Below, piece by piece: positions 26,801 through 41,800 of a stretch of 64,000 nucleotides of DNA (positions are counted from its first letter, which is position 1; the number at the start of each line of letters is the position of its first letter). This DNA is from Fragum whitleyi (taxonomy: Eukaryota > Mollusca > Bivalvia > Cardiida > Cardiidae), in the NCBI GenBank assembly GCA_948146395.1, contig OX411557.1, forward strand, positions 31,536,077 to 31,600,076. The letters run 5' to 3'. The translations under genes were made by a program, and so were the position numbers. The notes beneath the pieces are model-generated. The model was not told where the DNA came from. It saw only the letters and a list, made by a program, of their open reading frames with translations, and did not search any database.

Positions 26801-29800
26801 ACTAACATCAAGGACTTTCCTGAAATATATCCATATATGGGTATGATGAAATATGATTAATATGGTCATTATATCTATATGCAACAAGTACAAATAAGCT
26901 ACAATTCCTGTTCCACAGCTTGCAAGTTTTTTCATTCATTTTGATTCTCTTTGCTTCCTGAAAAATGAAATACAATCCAATTATCTAATAGTCTTGGCTT
27001 TAGCAACCATCTGCAGCACATTTTTTTCACATTCTGTATATTGCCTCTGCCTAAATATATAAAAAAGCATCAATTAAATCGGTTCCTTGAAAATTGAGTC
27101 TGAATGAAGTAATAACTTTAGGTAGTGGACCTGTAATAATTACACAATGTTTTTTCAGTAATGAGCTTTAACAGTGTTGATTTTCATTATGAAACCTTCG
27201 TAAACATTGTTAGAGATCATGATTTCCGAAATGTTGCAGAACTATTATCGGTCCTCTACCTGAAAGAAGAAAAATGTCTGTAGTTGTAGATATACAAAAA
27301 AGTTTATTTCAAAGAGAGGTTGTATTTTTACCAAATAGAAAGAAAGATCAGTATGTCAAAGATTTGGACTCTAGTAATTAGAGATTGATATTTTATTTCA
27401 ATTGATTCATTGGTTTGATATGTAAGGTTTTATTTGGGCAAAAGTGTCTTTCACTGAACAAGGCTCTTAAGATTATTTAGCTTTTAAGATTCTTATTGAA
27501 TTATTCAGAGTGTGTTTCAATTCTTATTAAAGAGGGGACTTACTTACATTCAATGGTTCCTGACTTTCTTTTAAATGGACGTGTTCAAATTTCAATTTAA
27601 GTGAAAAAAATTATCAACTTAAACCTTAGGTTGGTGAATTGGTAGTACTGTAATCATGATGAAAATGGGTTTAAATGTACTGTACTATGAATCTATTCTC
27701 TCTGTCTGTCTGTATGTCTGACTCTTCCATCTCACACTCTCTCAACAACAAACAACTCATGTCCATATTCCCTTTCCCACAAATATGATACAAGCAGATT
27801 TTCTATGATTAATGAAAGCAAAGGCATTGAGATGATTGTTTTCACTACCAAAAGCTTGATGTGAATCTGAAAGCCCAATGTGTTAGCTTATTGACCATTG
27901 CCAAAGCCAACAAATAGTGTAACATCACAAGAACATCACATCATGATTTGCTGTTATAATGAATAAGTACAAAGCTGCTATCATAATTCATGAATATTGA
28001 TGACACAGACAAAATACTTTGAATAGACCAATTCATTCAAAACATTCACCTAGATACTCATTAGTTAAACCTGGCCAATAAAGTAAAACAAAATACCAAA
28101 TATTCTTGCTGCTATTTGCATGATACTTCTTCTTTTTTGCAAATTTTTAAGTTTCTCTTTTTTTTGTTGTTGATGTTTTGTTTTAAAGTAACCCTAAAGA
28201 ATGGTAGAAGATGCTCCCTATTAGATGGGATTGGGTTTGAAAGTCATTTGAAATAGTGCATTTCGGGTGTAATAACTACATGTACTTTTAAATCATATTT
28301 AAAAGTTCATGGCCTGTCACAAAGCGTCAGAGATAAAACTTGAGGATACAGTAACCTAAGGTCAACCAACAGAAAGATGGCCAGACAGCAAAAGAAGCAC
28401 AATTGATTACCTGCTTCTGGAAGCAAGCAAAGAGTTGCCAATAAATAAGCTCTGGATACAAGGGAATGATGGAAATCAAAGTATTTCTATCCCAAATCAT
28501 ATGGTGCGAGTATGTTTTGATAGCAACATAGAGAAAATTTACTTTTTTTAATCCACACACTCCCCCTATCAAGAAATTAGCACACAATAGGATTTAACCA
28601 CCACATATTACCCAAATCTTGTAGAATCTTACCGTATAAGGACCTTCTACGAAACCGTGGTGTAGAACGGACACAAAACATTCGTAAATAGTTGTACAGT
28701 GTCGACCATCACTCTTTTTCCACATCCACTCTCGATAAAAAGCAAAAAGTATGAGAGAGTAGATGTAAAAGATGGCCAGACCTAACAAGGCCACCAGCAT
28801 TAGAGATCTTCCTGTAATAAAACCATAAAAAGAGTTTATTTATACCGGTACTTAAAGTTTTTGAAAACTGTACAGTCAGGTCTACAATTTCTGTGAAAAG
28901 AATAATACTTATTAAACAAGAGGTCCAGAATGGCCCTAAACCGCTCACCTGAATTTTATTGATCCAGTGGAACCCATCCAAGTAACTTTCTGACAAAAAT
29001 TCATCAAGTTTGTCTAAGTGTTGAAGTGGAGATGCTATTCCAAGAATTTACAGTGAAAATAGACCCTGCCCACCCATTCTTAACTGAGGCAACTCAAAAT
29101 AAGCACCACCCTACCATGCCCATATTTATGGGCCATTCAAAATTTTTCAAACTAATTTTGAAGAGGGTCATCAAAGGAACATTCTGGTAAAGATTCATTG
29201 AAATTAGCCCAGTGGTTCTGGAGGAGATGTAGTTCAAAGATTTCTGGCTCTAAATAAGCCCAGCCCTGCCATGCCGTAAATATGGGCCAATCAAAATTAT
29301 GCGAACATTTTTTAATAAATGGTCACCCAAGGAACATTCTGGTTAAGTTTCATTTGAATTGACCCAGTGGTTCAGGAGGAGATGTCGTTTAAAGAATTCA
29401 GGCTCAAAACAAGCCCAGCCCTGCCACACCAATATTTATGGGCCAATCAAAATTTAGCAAACAATTTTTCAAAAGGGTCACCCAAGGAACATTCTGGTAA
29501 AGTTTCATTAGAATTGGCCTAGTGGTTCAGGAGGATATGTTGCTCAAAGAGTTTAAAGTGAAAAAATTCACCACGCCCATATTTACTGCCCATCAAAATT
29601 TAGCAAACAGTTTTCAAAGAGGGTCAGCAAGTAACATTCTTGCAAAGTTTCATTGAAACCATCCGAGTTGCTCAGGAGCAGAAGAAGTTTTTTCGATTGT
29701 TGATGATGGACGACACACAAGGCACCACAGACAACAGACTCAGGATCACCATAAAAGCTCCCCTTGAGCATGTTGTGCTCAAGTGAGCTAATAAACAACA

Positions 29801-32800
29801 ACATGTAATGACAAAACAGCAGTTAAACATGAGGAGACATGCCTGACTGCAGTAGGTTTTTAAAGAATGATTCAGGAATAGTATCTATTTCTGATAACAA
29901 GAGGACCATGATGGTCCTAGATTGCTCACCTAAGTCTCTTTGATCCCTGGGACATCACATAAATAAAATAAGCAGATGTCACAAAAGAGATAATTTCTAC
30001 ACAAGATCAATACTTTGGAATTTTTTCAGCCAGTTAAGAGCAAGAGGAATATATGCCTATTTCGCTCTTTGATTCTATGTAAAAAGGGGTGCACCCGAGT
30101 GCAGCCCAAATGTGACCTCAGGGTCTTGATATGAACAAACTTGGTAGAGGTCCACTAGATGATACTACAAGCTGACTATGAAAGCTGTCTGCCTTTTGGT
30201 TTCAGAAAAGAAGGTTTCTAAAGATTAACCATTTTCACCCATCATGCTCAGATGAGCTAAAAAAGGGATGCGCTCGGGTGGAGTCAAAATATGACCCCAT
30301 GCTCTTGATATGAACAAACTTGGTGGAGGGCCACTAGATGATGCTACATACCAAATATGAAAGCTGTCTGCCTTCTGATTTCAGAGAAGAAGATTTTTGA
30401 AGATTTTCCTTTTTTTACCCTTTGTGCTCAGAAGAGCTGAAAGAGATTTGCCCTGGTGGAGCCCAAATATGACCGCAGGGTCTTGATATGACCAAACTTG
30501 GTAGGGAACCACTAGATGATGCTACATACCAAAAATGAAAGCAGTGTGCCCTCTGGTTTCAGAGAAGAAGATTTTTAAATTGTTTTGCTCTTTGACTCTA
30601 TGTAAAAAGGGTTGCATCCGGCTTGAGCCCAAATATTACCCAAGGGTCTTGATATGAACAAACTTGGTAGAGGTCCACTCGATGATGCTATATACCAAAT
30701 ATGAAAGCTGTCTGACTTCAGGTTTCAGAAACGAAGATTTGTGAAGATTTTCCTATTTTCACCCTTTTTGCTAAGGGTTAAGGGAAAGTTAAGGGTGGAT
30801 TTCATTTATTTGAACAACTTTGGTACAGCTTGACCCAAAGAACATCCCTGCCAGGTTTCATCAAGATTGGCTTAGGAGGAGAAGATGTTTACAGAAATTG
30901 TGGATGACGCAGGACAGACGACAGACATTGTACGATCACAATAGCTCACCTTGAGCACTTTGTGCTGAGGTGAGCTAAAAATGGTGCTAGAGTTATTGCC
31001 TTTGAATCAAGCAGTATCTCTTTCCACAGTGAACATAAAAAAGTATTATTTTGTACTATTTTAATTTTGTCAATAATTATTTGGTAAAATTGTCAATAAC
31101 AAGAGGCCCAAGAGGGCCTGTATCGCTCCACTGGCTTAAAAATCTCAAGATTTGAAAGAGAGATATTGAAAATAGAAGGTAATGAAAGTGAACAGCATTC
31201 TGAAGGCATTCCGACTTTTTCTAAGTTGAAACAGACTTTTGAAGGAATGAACATATTTAACTTATATGTAAAATTAGAAGGAAGAAAACTATTTAGATAT
31301 CACTTTGAAACGAGAGGAACAGAATGGCCCTAAACCGCTCACCTGAATTTTATTGATCCAGAAGATCTCATCCAATCCAAATTTCTTGTGCAACTTTAGC
31401 AGAGGGTCACCCAAGGAACTTTCTGGTAAAGTTTCATTGAAATCGGCCAAATGGTTCAGGAGGAGATGTCGTTCAAAGATTTCGGGGTCAAAATAAGCCC
31501 CGCCCTGCCACGCCAAAATTTTGCTGTCAATCCTAATTTCTTGAATAACTTTAAAAAGAGGGTCAAGCTAGGAACAATCTGGTCAAGTTTCATCAAAATC
31601 CATCCATTGGTTTAGGAGGAGATGTCGTTCAAAGATTTCGGGGTCAAAATAAGCCCAGCCCTGCCACGCCCAAATTCGGGGGTCAATCCAAATTTCTTGA
31701 ACAACTTTAGAATAGGGTCAACCAAGGAACATACTGGTAAAGTTTCATTTAATTGCCGAATGGTTCAGGAGGAGATGAGAGTCAAAGATTTTTGGGTCAA
31801 AATAAGCCCTGCCCTGCCAAGCCCATATTTGGGTGTCAATCCCAATTTCTTGAACAATTTTAGAAGAGGGTCACCCAAGAAACTTTCTGGTAAAGTTTCA
31901 TTAAAATTGGCCCAATGGTTCAGGAGGGTATGTCGTTCAAAGATTTCGGGGTCAAAATAAGCCCCGCCCTGCCATGCCCATATGTGGGGGTCAATCAAAA
32001 TTTCTTGAACAACTTTAGAAGAGGGTCATCCAAGGAACAATCAGGTATAGTTTCATTAAAATTGGCCCAATGGTTCAGGAGGGGATATCGTTCAAAGATT
32101 TGGGGGTCAAAATAAGCCCTACCCTGCCAGGCCCATATTAAGGTGTCAATCCAAATTTCTTGAACACCTTAAAGAGGGTCACCCAAGGAACTTTCTGGTA
32201 AAGTTTCATTGAAATCGACACAATGGTTCAGGAGGGGATGTCGTTCAAAGATTTCTGGGTCAATATAAGCCCTGCCCTGCCACGCCCATATTTGGGGGTC
32301 AATCCAAATTTCTTGAACAACTTTAAAAGAGGGTCACCCAAGGAACATTCTGGCCAAGTTTCGTCAAAATCCACCCATTGGTTTAGGAGGAGAAGATGTT
32401 TAAAGAAAAGTTTACACACACACGGACGCACGCACCCACGGACGCAAGACAGACACCTCGCCATGACAATAGCTCACTGGCCTTCAGCCAGTGGAGCTAA
32501 AAATTGTTAATTGTACAGTTCTGTTCCTGGCTTCATTCTTGTTGTAATAGCTTGTAGCATTAGACACAAATTTATGACCAAGTATAAAAGTTTGTCAAGT
32601 AACACTAGCACCTTCAACATTACCAATCCAAATACCACCAAGGCAATGACAATAGCTTATGTTTTTAGCAAATTAACAAAGATATTTTAGTCATTACCCT
32701 GTGTCATGCTGAACTCTGCACTTATGTGCAGACTGATCAAAGTTTTTACAACCTGATTTTATTTCTAAAACAACAAAAAAATCAAAAATTATATTTTCCA

Positions 32801-35800
32801 TATAGGCAATGACCGGCAATTAATACATCTTTCAGCTGTTTGATTTTAATGCAATTCAATGCAAGCTTTTATTCAGCATGACATGTATAAACAGAGAATC
32901 AAATATTGTTTTAACCTGCATGCTATCTAGAGAATAATATATGTTTAAGTCTTAAATATCAATGATATCTGGTCGAGGTTGGGAGAATTTATAAATGACA
33001 AGGCTTTGCAGAGTCATATGATAATTTCTTGCAGCTGAAACCAGATAATTTTGATATTTTAAGATATTAATATATAGTAATGATTATTATGCAATCGTTT
33101 TTCATAGCTTGAAGTTGCTGAAACCTTTGAAATAAATAAAATTCAATTCCTGAATATGGAAATTATTTCTAAAAGTAGACAGCCATAGATCATTTCATAT
33201 TATCAGACAGGTGATATTAGGTCAATTCAGGCTTCATTGCATGATAAATCATGGCCTCCAAGTAACAGCTATTATAAAATGCCCCATAAAATAACAGTTC
33301 AAGATGTGAAGTTCTGAACAGATAATAATTTTACATCTGAATTTGAAAATCATCTTGATACACATTATTTAAATGTCTCCCAATATAAAACAGAGGTGAG
33401 CTATAGTGGGATGATCTATAGTTCTAGGTAGCTTTTGGCTTGAGTGATATGGTGTGTTTGTACTGGAATGAGACACCCATCGACTCATGGTTAGGTATTA
33501 TAATCAGCCACCACAATATAAATGAAATACTGTTTCCCTCCTAAAGCAACCCTGGTACAATCAATTATCGACAATCTTAGTTACAATTAAAATAAATAAA
33601 GGATAATCAACTGAGTATGCCTGACACGAAAAATATCTCATAAGAATGTGTTATTAGGCGTTAAAAAACGATTCCGAAAAACAAGATTTTTAACAGCTTT
33701 ATAATGTATTCCATATAATTATTGGATATTTAATCAAAATTGCATACGAATTTAAAAAAAACCCATCTCAATTTGTAAGTTTAAACCCCCTATGCAGATA
33801 TCCTGAACCTGTAAATTAACATGCCATTAACATCGTGCTTTCTTCACTTATATATCGTAGATCTGAGTCCTATACACTTTGATCAATTTCAATGATTTTC
33901 ACCTTTTTCTGCAATATCTGTTTGTCCAAAAATATAAATCAATGCAGTCTGTTCAAAACTATATTGGTTTGATTTTGAAGAGAACACACATTAATAAAAG
34001 CATGAAAATTATTCATGTCTAACATTCATTTAACACATAACTAAAGACTTGATCTTATTCCAGTGTTGAATTTTGCAACATCATGAATTTACTTATGCAT
34101 CAAACCATTTTTTGGGTCTCTGCAAATGTTAACGCCCAAATTCACAAAAATGTGACCCATCACGCAAAAAGGGACCATCTCAAAACTCAAGAAAATGAAT
34201 ATTTGAAAAAGAGATTGGGTCCAGCATCGGTCAACCAAAGGTCGCATTTCAAAAATTCTTTCACCGGAAAGTAGATTGAACATTCTAGACTCAGAAAATA
34301 AGCACATTGCGAAAAGTTTCGACCTTAGTCAGTCTGCGCAAGCCGCGCAGTCTGACTAGGGTAGACACTTTACGCACTACCAAGATGGTCCCTTTTCGCT
34401 AACGGGTCACAAATGTTAATTAACCCTATAATTATATTGATCAGGAATAGACTGCTTTAACCCTAAAATTATATTGATCAGGAATAGACTGCTTTAACCC
34501 TAAAATTATATTGATCAGGAATAGACTGCTTTACACTAAAAAACAGCAAATAACAGATTACTATACGTACCATTAGTGGTTACAGCCATGATGACTCTCT
34601 TTAACAATTGATTGAGCTCTGTGATGTGTAAGAGATGAAATGCAAAGAAATACCCATCTGTTATTGTACCGGCTATTGAGCAAGCTAAAAATATCTGAAA
34701 TAAAACATGTTAAATTTTTTTAACCTATTTAAGAATTCTCAATCAAGGAAACTCAATACAATCTTTTTATTTCTAATGCATGTAAAATATTAAATATACT
34801 TAATGGATTCATTTGCCATCCAATTAAGATGTAATTAGACTTAATTCATTGAGACTTGCATGTTTGTAAAAATAGATTCACTATTCAAATTCAAGACTTA
34901 TTCCTGATTTGTGTATGCATTCTTTATGAATCATGGATTTGAATATTGTTGCCGCTCACCTTTTATTATGAAACTTCAGACTTAAAATTATGTTTGAGCT
35001 GCATAAAGTTTTTAATGTCAATCTAAAAAATATCACATTTAAATCTTGCATTTTTTTTTATATTCAATGCTTCAAATGTTCAATGGCATCAGTCTTTAAT
35101 AAAGTTCATTAAGTTAATAAAGTTTATACCAAGCTTCAGAGCAGCTTGAGGAATCATAAAGAAGCCATCATATTTGAGCTGAATACATACCACATAGTAA
35201 ATAGTTTTAAAACCATAGGCTTTAACTTCTAAATGGGACTCTCCCTTTTTCTCATTCCAGCTACGATCATCATCATCATCTGATTTTTCTTGTTTTCTGA
35301 AATATGAACATAAAGAATAATTTTTAATCACACGGTATATCCTTTAGACAACACAATGATACAAACTAGAATGGCTAAATATGAACAAACCTTTCTCAAA
35401 TAACTACTATTAATTAAAACAGTTCTTCTATTCTCTCGGAAAACATCTACACAAAGTTGTTATGAAAATATCTATAAATTGTAAATCCTCTTTGTTTCAC
35501 ATGTGTCCTTGAGTGAAACCCTGATTTTATTGATTTACAGAAAAGGTTCCTTCAATTGTGTTCATCTTTGTTAAATAATTGATTGAATCAAATTGGGTTT
35601 TATTTTTAAAACAATTTCAGCAATATCACAACTTTGAATAAAAAATTTAAATAGTAACTGATAAGATTGTACTTAAGAATGATAGATGATAATAAAGAAT
35701 AATAAGAATTTTATAAAACAAGAGGACCATTGGCCCTTGGTAGCTCACCTTAGCTAGGCCTACCTGAGCCACCCCAAGAAAGAGAGAGATTTTTTTGGAA

Positions 35801-38800
35801 AAGGGGCCACCTAGGTTACCCTCTATCAAATGTTGTTGAAATTCTCAAGATCATGCCTGCATGAGTGATCCATCTCCTCCCATACCCTGGTTGCCTAAAA
35901 GTCATGATTTCAGCAATTTTCACAAAGGTCCATGAACTCCATCGACCATGGATCAATGCCAACTATAAAGGCTGTTGGCCTTCTGAATCACGAGAAGGTT
36001 TTATTCAAAATGTTCACTTTGATTCTCTTAGAGGGTTTTTCACTGATTTGACTTCTTCTACCTATCTTAAGGTAGCAATGGACACATGGCGTCATTTTTT
36101 TCCACCTAATTAAATTTTTTTGTTCACATATATCTTGTTGATTAACAATGTATAGTCATTATATCAAGATTTGAAGGTTCCTTCATTTTCTCATGCTCAT
36201 TTTCATGCTAGAGTTATCTGCCCTTGAGTGGTTTTGGCCATTTTTCAGTAAAACATTTATATTTATTTTAGGTCTAGTATAAACTTAGTACCAGCTGATA
36301 GCTATAACACACATCAAGTTGTACATGTACACAATGACTGCTGCCAAGGAAATTTCTACATGACCGATTGCATTTGAATAATGTGCATTCAAAAGTTAAA
36401 ATTGCAATCATTTTTGTAATTTTAGGGGGGAAAATGCCACAAAAACCTATTTCTTTAAAGAAATTACCAAATAAATTTTTCTTATTATCTGATATGCTTA
36501 AAACCATTTTTTCCTTTATTTGATAAATGCAAATAAGAAAGTTTATCATTATTTTGTAGTGATAAGAAAGTTTATCATTATTTCATAGTGACCCCTCCTA
36601 ATTGAATGAAACCTGTAACGTATTTTTGTTGTTAAATTCAATGATCCAGTCATTCAATCGATATCAAATGTTGAAGAGAAATTAAGTTATGAAATTTTAC
36701 CATCATTATTCTATGTTACTTCCATGAGTAGAACTTGATTAGAAACCAGTCTTTTTAAACAACACGCAAAAAGAGCCAAGGAACCCACTTCCAGTTTATA
36801 GAGTCAGGAGGCCACTTTCCATTGCCACCTTAAAAGGAGACATCCTAAGGAACATGTTAAGTTTGGTATAAATTGGCCATATCATTTAGGAGGTGATCAT
36901 GTTTAAGGAAATTATTGATGGATACACAATGGAAGGACAACAGACAATCACAATAGATCACTTGAGCTCTTTGTGCTCAGATTAGCTAAAAGGTATTGAT
37001 AAGTTGGAATAATGAAAACCAAATGAATGAATAAACAAGAGCTGTCGGAGGACAGCGAAGCTCGACTATTCCTAGTGCTGGATAGTAACAGCAAATCAAT
37101 ATCGACATTGGAAATTCAATAAAATGAAAGTCAAGAGAAAAGAATCTTTGTCTAGAGGCTGATATTATGGTCACAGAAGCATGTGCAGAGTTTCAAAGCA
37201 ATAGCTTTAGTAGGAACAGATATACAACTAACTTAAAACATTTGCACGTAAAAACTTAACAAAGATTTTCTAAGGCCAAAAAGGGTTAAAATTCCACTAA
37301 ATTCAATATCAGAGTAATGAATCTTTTTCTGTGGGCTAATATTATGGTCAAAGAAGCATGTGTAAAGTTTCCAAGCAACAGCTGTAGCAGAAATAGAGAT
37401 ATTACACAAATACAACATTTGCACGTAAAAACTTAACCAAGATTTTCTAAGTCCATAAAGGGTTATAAATCCACTAAATTCTATACCAGAGAATTGAATC
37501 TTTATTAAGAGGCTGTTGTTATGAACATTGAAGCATGTGCAAAGTTTGAAAGCAATAGCTTTAATAGAATTAGAGATATATCTGATGTACAACATTTGCA
37601 CGTAAAAACTTAACCAAGAATTTCTGAGTCTGAAAAAGGTTAAAATTCCACTAAATTCAATATCAGAGTAATAAATCATTGTCAAGAGGGTGATATCATG
37701 GTAACAGAAGCATGTGTAGAGTTTCCAAACAAAAGCCTATGTAGAAATAGAGCTATAACTGATGTACAACATTTGCACGTAAAAACTTAACCAAGATTTC
37801 TAAGTCCGAAAAGGGTTAAAATTCGACTTAATTCAAAATGAGAGTATTGAATCTTTGTCTAAAGGCTGATATTATGGTCACAGAAGCATGTTCAAAGTTT
37901 CAAAGCAATAGTTTTAGTAGAAATAGAGATATTATAGAAATACAACATTTGCACGTAAAAACTTAACCAAGATTTTCTAAGTCCGAAAAGGGTTAAAATT
38001 CCATTAAATTCAATATCAGAGTAATGAATCTTTGTCAAGAGGCTGTTATTATGGTCACAGAAGCATGTGTAAAGTTGCAAAGCAATAGCTTTAATAGAAA
38101 CAGAAATATTACAGATAAACAACATTTGCACGTAAAAACTTAACCAAGATTTCTAAGTCCGAAAAGGGTTAAAATTCCACTAAATTCAATATCAGTGTAA
38201 TGAATCTTTGTCTAGATGCTGATATTATGGTCACAGAAGCATGTGCAAAGTTTCAAAGCAATAGCTTTAATAGAAACAGAGATTTTAAACACTTGCACGT
38301 AAAAACTTAACCAAAGCATTACGCCGACGCGGACGCTGACGCCGACGCCCGGGTGACTGGAATAGCCCCCCTATTCTTCGAATAGTCGAACTAAAAATCA
38401 TGCAAATAAATACAATATCAACCAAACTACTTTTATCATCTTTTAAATTGAATGCTTAAATATTCCTATTGTATTTTCTATTGTCTATTTCATATTGGAT
38501 AAGTCCAGAATTTTGTATGGCAAAGGACTTAAAATCAATTATCTATTAGTATTGAAACAATAATGATCTATTTCTAAGCTCATGCAAAAATATCAACACA
38601 AAAAGTTAACCAAAGCTGTCAGATATGGTATTATGCTCCCTGAAAGTACTTGAAGTAAAAAAAGTATAAAATAAGAGGGGAGGTCAATACAAAACTGAAG
38701 TAATTGCCTAGAAAATACATACCATATTTCCTCTGATATGAAATAGTGCTCTCCCTAAAAGTAGCACCCCTACAATTTTAACTTTGAGAACCAACATCAA

Positions 38801-41800
38801 ATGTCTAAATTTTAGGAACTTTTTTGAGACTTCTTCTCTAATTTGAAATGAATTTCCTCTAAACAATCATTTATATGATTGTTTAGAGGAATTTAACCTC
38901 AAAATAAAGGCAAAAGGGCCTAAAAGAGATCAATAATGATTTTTTTAAATCAGAAAACGCATACAAAATAAAAGCTCCCTGACCATTTTATGTATAGCTC
39001 CCTGGAGCATTTATTAGGAGAAATATGGTAGGCAATAAGAACTGTTCTATACTGACTCCTTCATATCGACTTAACCAAAAATGCATGAAACATTAAAATG
39101 AAAATGAATATAAATCAATCTGGGGCTATTGATTAACAACAAATAAGCCAAGTTTGAAAACTATTCACAAATAATAGAAATAATCATAGATATACACAGC
39201 CTTAAATTGGAAAATCCATGAAAATAAGTACAGTAAAACTTGTGTAAAGCGACCACTTACAGAACCACCAATAAGCAATCGCTCATGGGAATGGCCACTT
39301 TTATAAATATATTTATATATTTATAAATATTTTATGATAAGATAGAATATAAATACTGTTGCATAATTCCAATGAGTCCTATGATGTTGGAACCCATTAG
39401 AATGGACTCAATGATAAACAAATTTTTTGTTAAAGAATGTCCACTTATTCAGACGTATTGCTTATGGTCAGGGGACTTATTATGATTGTCGCTTGATAAA
39501 AGTGGTCGCTTTAAAGAAATTGTAGCTTAAGCAATATTAACTGTAAATGGATACAAAGTTTAATAGTATTTGGTCCATGGATAGACAGAGGGATGAACAG
39601 ACAAAATGGCAGCTATATACTAGCATCTGAACGAGAAAAAATGAGGGAGAAAAATTATGTGCAATGATAATAAATACCCTCGAGTCAAAAATTGACTCTT
39701 CATTGACTTTGAGTAATCATAAATTCCCCTGAAAACCAAATGACTTTTAATATATCATATGATGGAGTTACCTTAACATTATCTTTACTTAAATTTCATC
39801 ATATGCAAATTTCATTTCCTACTGAGAAAGAAAGATAGTCTTTTAATGATTTAAGTGGTGTATACTTGTAATTCTTGGTGTGTAATCATTTGATAGTTTT
39901 GGTAAAATTTTAGTGTCAATATCAAACTCAGCTTTCTTTCATTAAAAGTCATCGAAGTAGGGTGATGACATCTCAATCTCGTGTGCATAAAGACATGCTT
40001 TATTTTCAAATTTGCAAACATTTTGACTATTTTTTTTGCATTAAAGAAACAGAAGGATTATTCATCCTTATGTGTAACATTAATAAATCTATCATTTCAA
40101 TAGCAATATAATCTATATTTATTTTTGTACAATCATCTTAATTGTTGATTTTGACCTTACCAAAAGACATTGACATTGACAGACATGAATTGATGAGAGG
40201 AACCTTAACACCAAATATAAGCTTTGTCACTTGAAATATGTTAACTTTACAGGAAAACATTTAGTTTGCAGGTTGACTTTTTGAAGACAGATGGACAATC
40301 AGATGGATTGACAGACCACTGTAAATTATATGTCCTAGTTCTTTTAATGCAGGGGCAAAAAAACCTCAGTCCTAGCCTTGTATTAGGAGGGCTGTTCAAA
40401 AATTAACCGTATTATGGCTTGCAAAATTTTATTTTTGAAGCAATCAAACTAAATTTGGTATCATTCCCTGTCGGAATTCAATCCACATATGGTTATGTAA
40501 AATTGGTATAGTTATCGAATAAAGCGCTCGCGCATCTGCCATATAAAATGCCATGGAAACGAGTACCCGGCCCAGCAGATAAAATAACCCATATATTTGG
40601 TCTTCGTTTGTAAATATTCTTTCTTTTCCAACTGTTGAAAAACTTGAATATTTACTGATTTGCTGGAATAATTTGACCAAAGAATTTTTCGATAAGGTTT
40701 GTTTAAAATGTGGCAGGGCAAGTGTTTCGGAATGTTCTAGACGACGTCAACTGAATGCTCGGAATTTCAATTTTTGATTATTATTTTCGAAAATTACTAA
40801 AGTATCGAAAGACATAAATCAAATACTTGTCACGCTGAAAGGGAATGGTTCATTCTTCCAAATGCTTTATTTTCATCGGTGAAGAGGCTTTTGGGCCCCG
40901 TGAGATTAAAGGAAGAAAGGACAGAGAGAAACTTATCCAAGCAACTGTAGGGACATCAATTGCCGAGTCTCTGGAAGATAAAGACTAACTTTGATTTAGC
41001 ACCATTCGATTTTACCCTTATACAAACCATAAAAGCACAGCTTAATTACAGGAACTCTGAATTTATCCTTCTTCCATAAATTACATGCCGTGACATGCTA
41101 AATTAAACAACATCAAAAGTCTCGATTCTCGATAACGTCCGAAACGTGATGAACTGTGCGCCGCCTCCTGATACCCATGTATTTTTGTTTGTGTGTGAAA
41201 TGAATAAACATCGTTCAAATGCTTCAGGTTTTAGCAAGTTTGAGCATATAAAGTGTCCTGTTAATGAGTATACCTTTTTCACAGAGCGACAAATCAATGA
41301 TGATTTATTGACCTAATCCAGATAAAAATTGAACAAGCCTTGTATGAGTGCTTTTTACAGTTACATGCAAAGGGGATTCTTTTATAGGATACTCATAAAG
41401 ACAATTTAGAAGATTCATATAATGTTTTTGATTAACCAAAACAAAATGAACAAAACAAAGAATCCTTTCTTACCTACAAACTGAGATCAGGTCCCCAAAT
41501 GAGGGAAAAGTTGGTCTGTTTGATATGATATAGCTGAAGAATATCCCTAGTGACAATAGGTTATGTATTCCACCAAGTACATAAATGACTATACCAGCAT
41601 TGCTGAATATGTACGAGGGCCTGTATCTGTAAAGATTTGGGAAAAGAATACAAGTTTATAGACCAATATTGTCATTAGTAAATCTATTGACCAATCAAAC
41701 GGTTTTGCTTATGCATAGATGTAAAATGCAACATTGATTTCTTCCAGTTAAATTTAAAACAGGAGTATCTGTCATTTCAATATCTAAAAGGTTTAGTGTA

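Noticed and set aside
31622..32510. Overlapping repeated open frames on both strands
   Set aside because: They follow the 150-bp units of a mobile element, with matching open frames on both strands. This is a repeat effect, not genes.
37233..38131. Minus-strand frames of 150 and 79 codons with repeating sequence
   Set aside because: 177 bp is 59 codons, so tandem units give long frames without coding.
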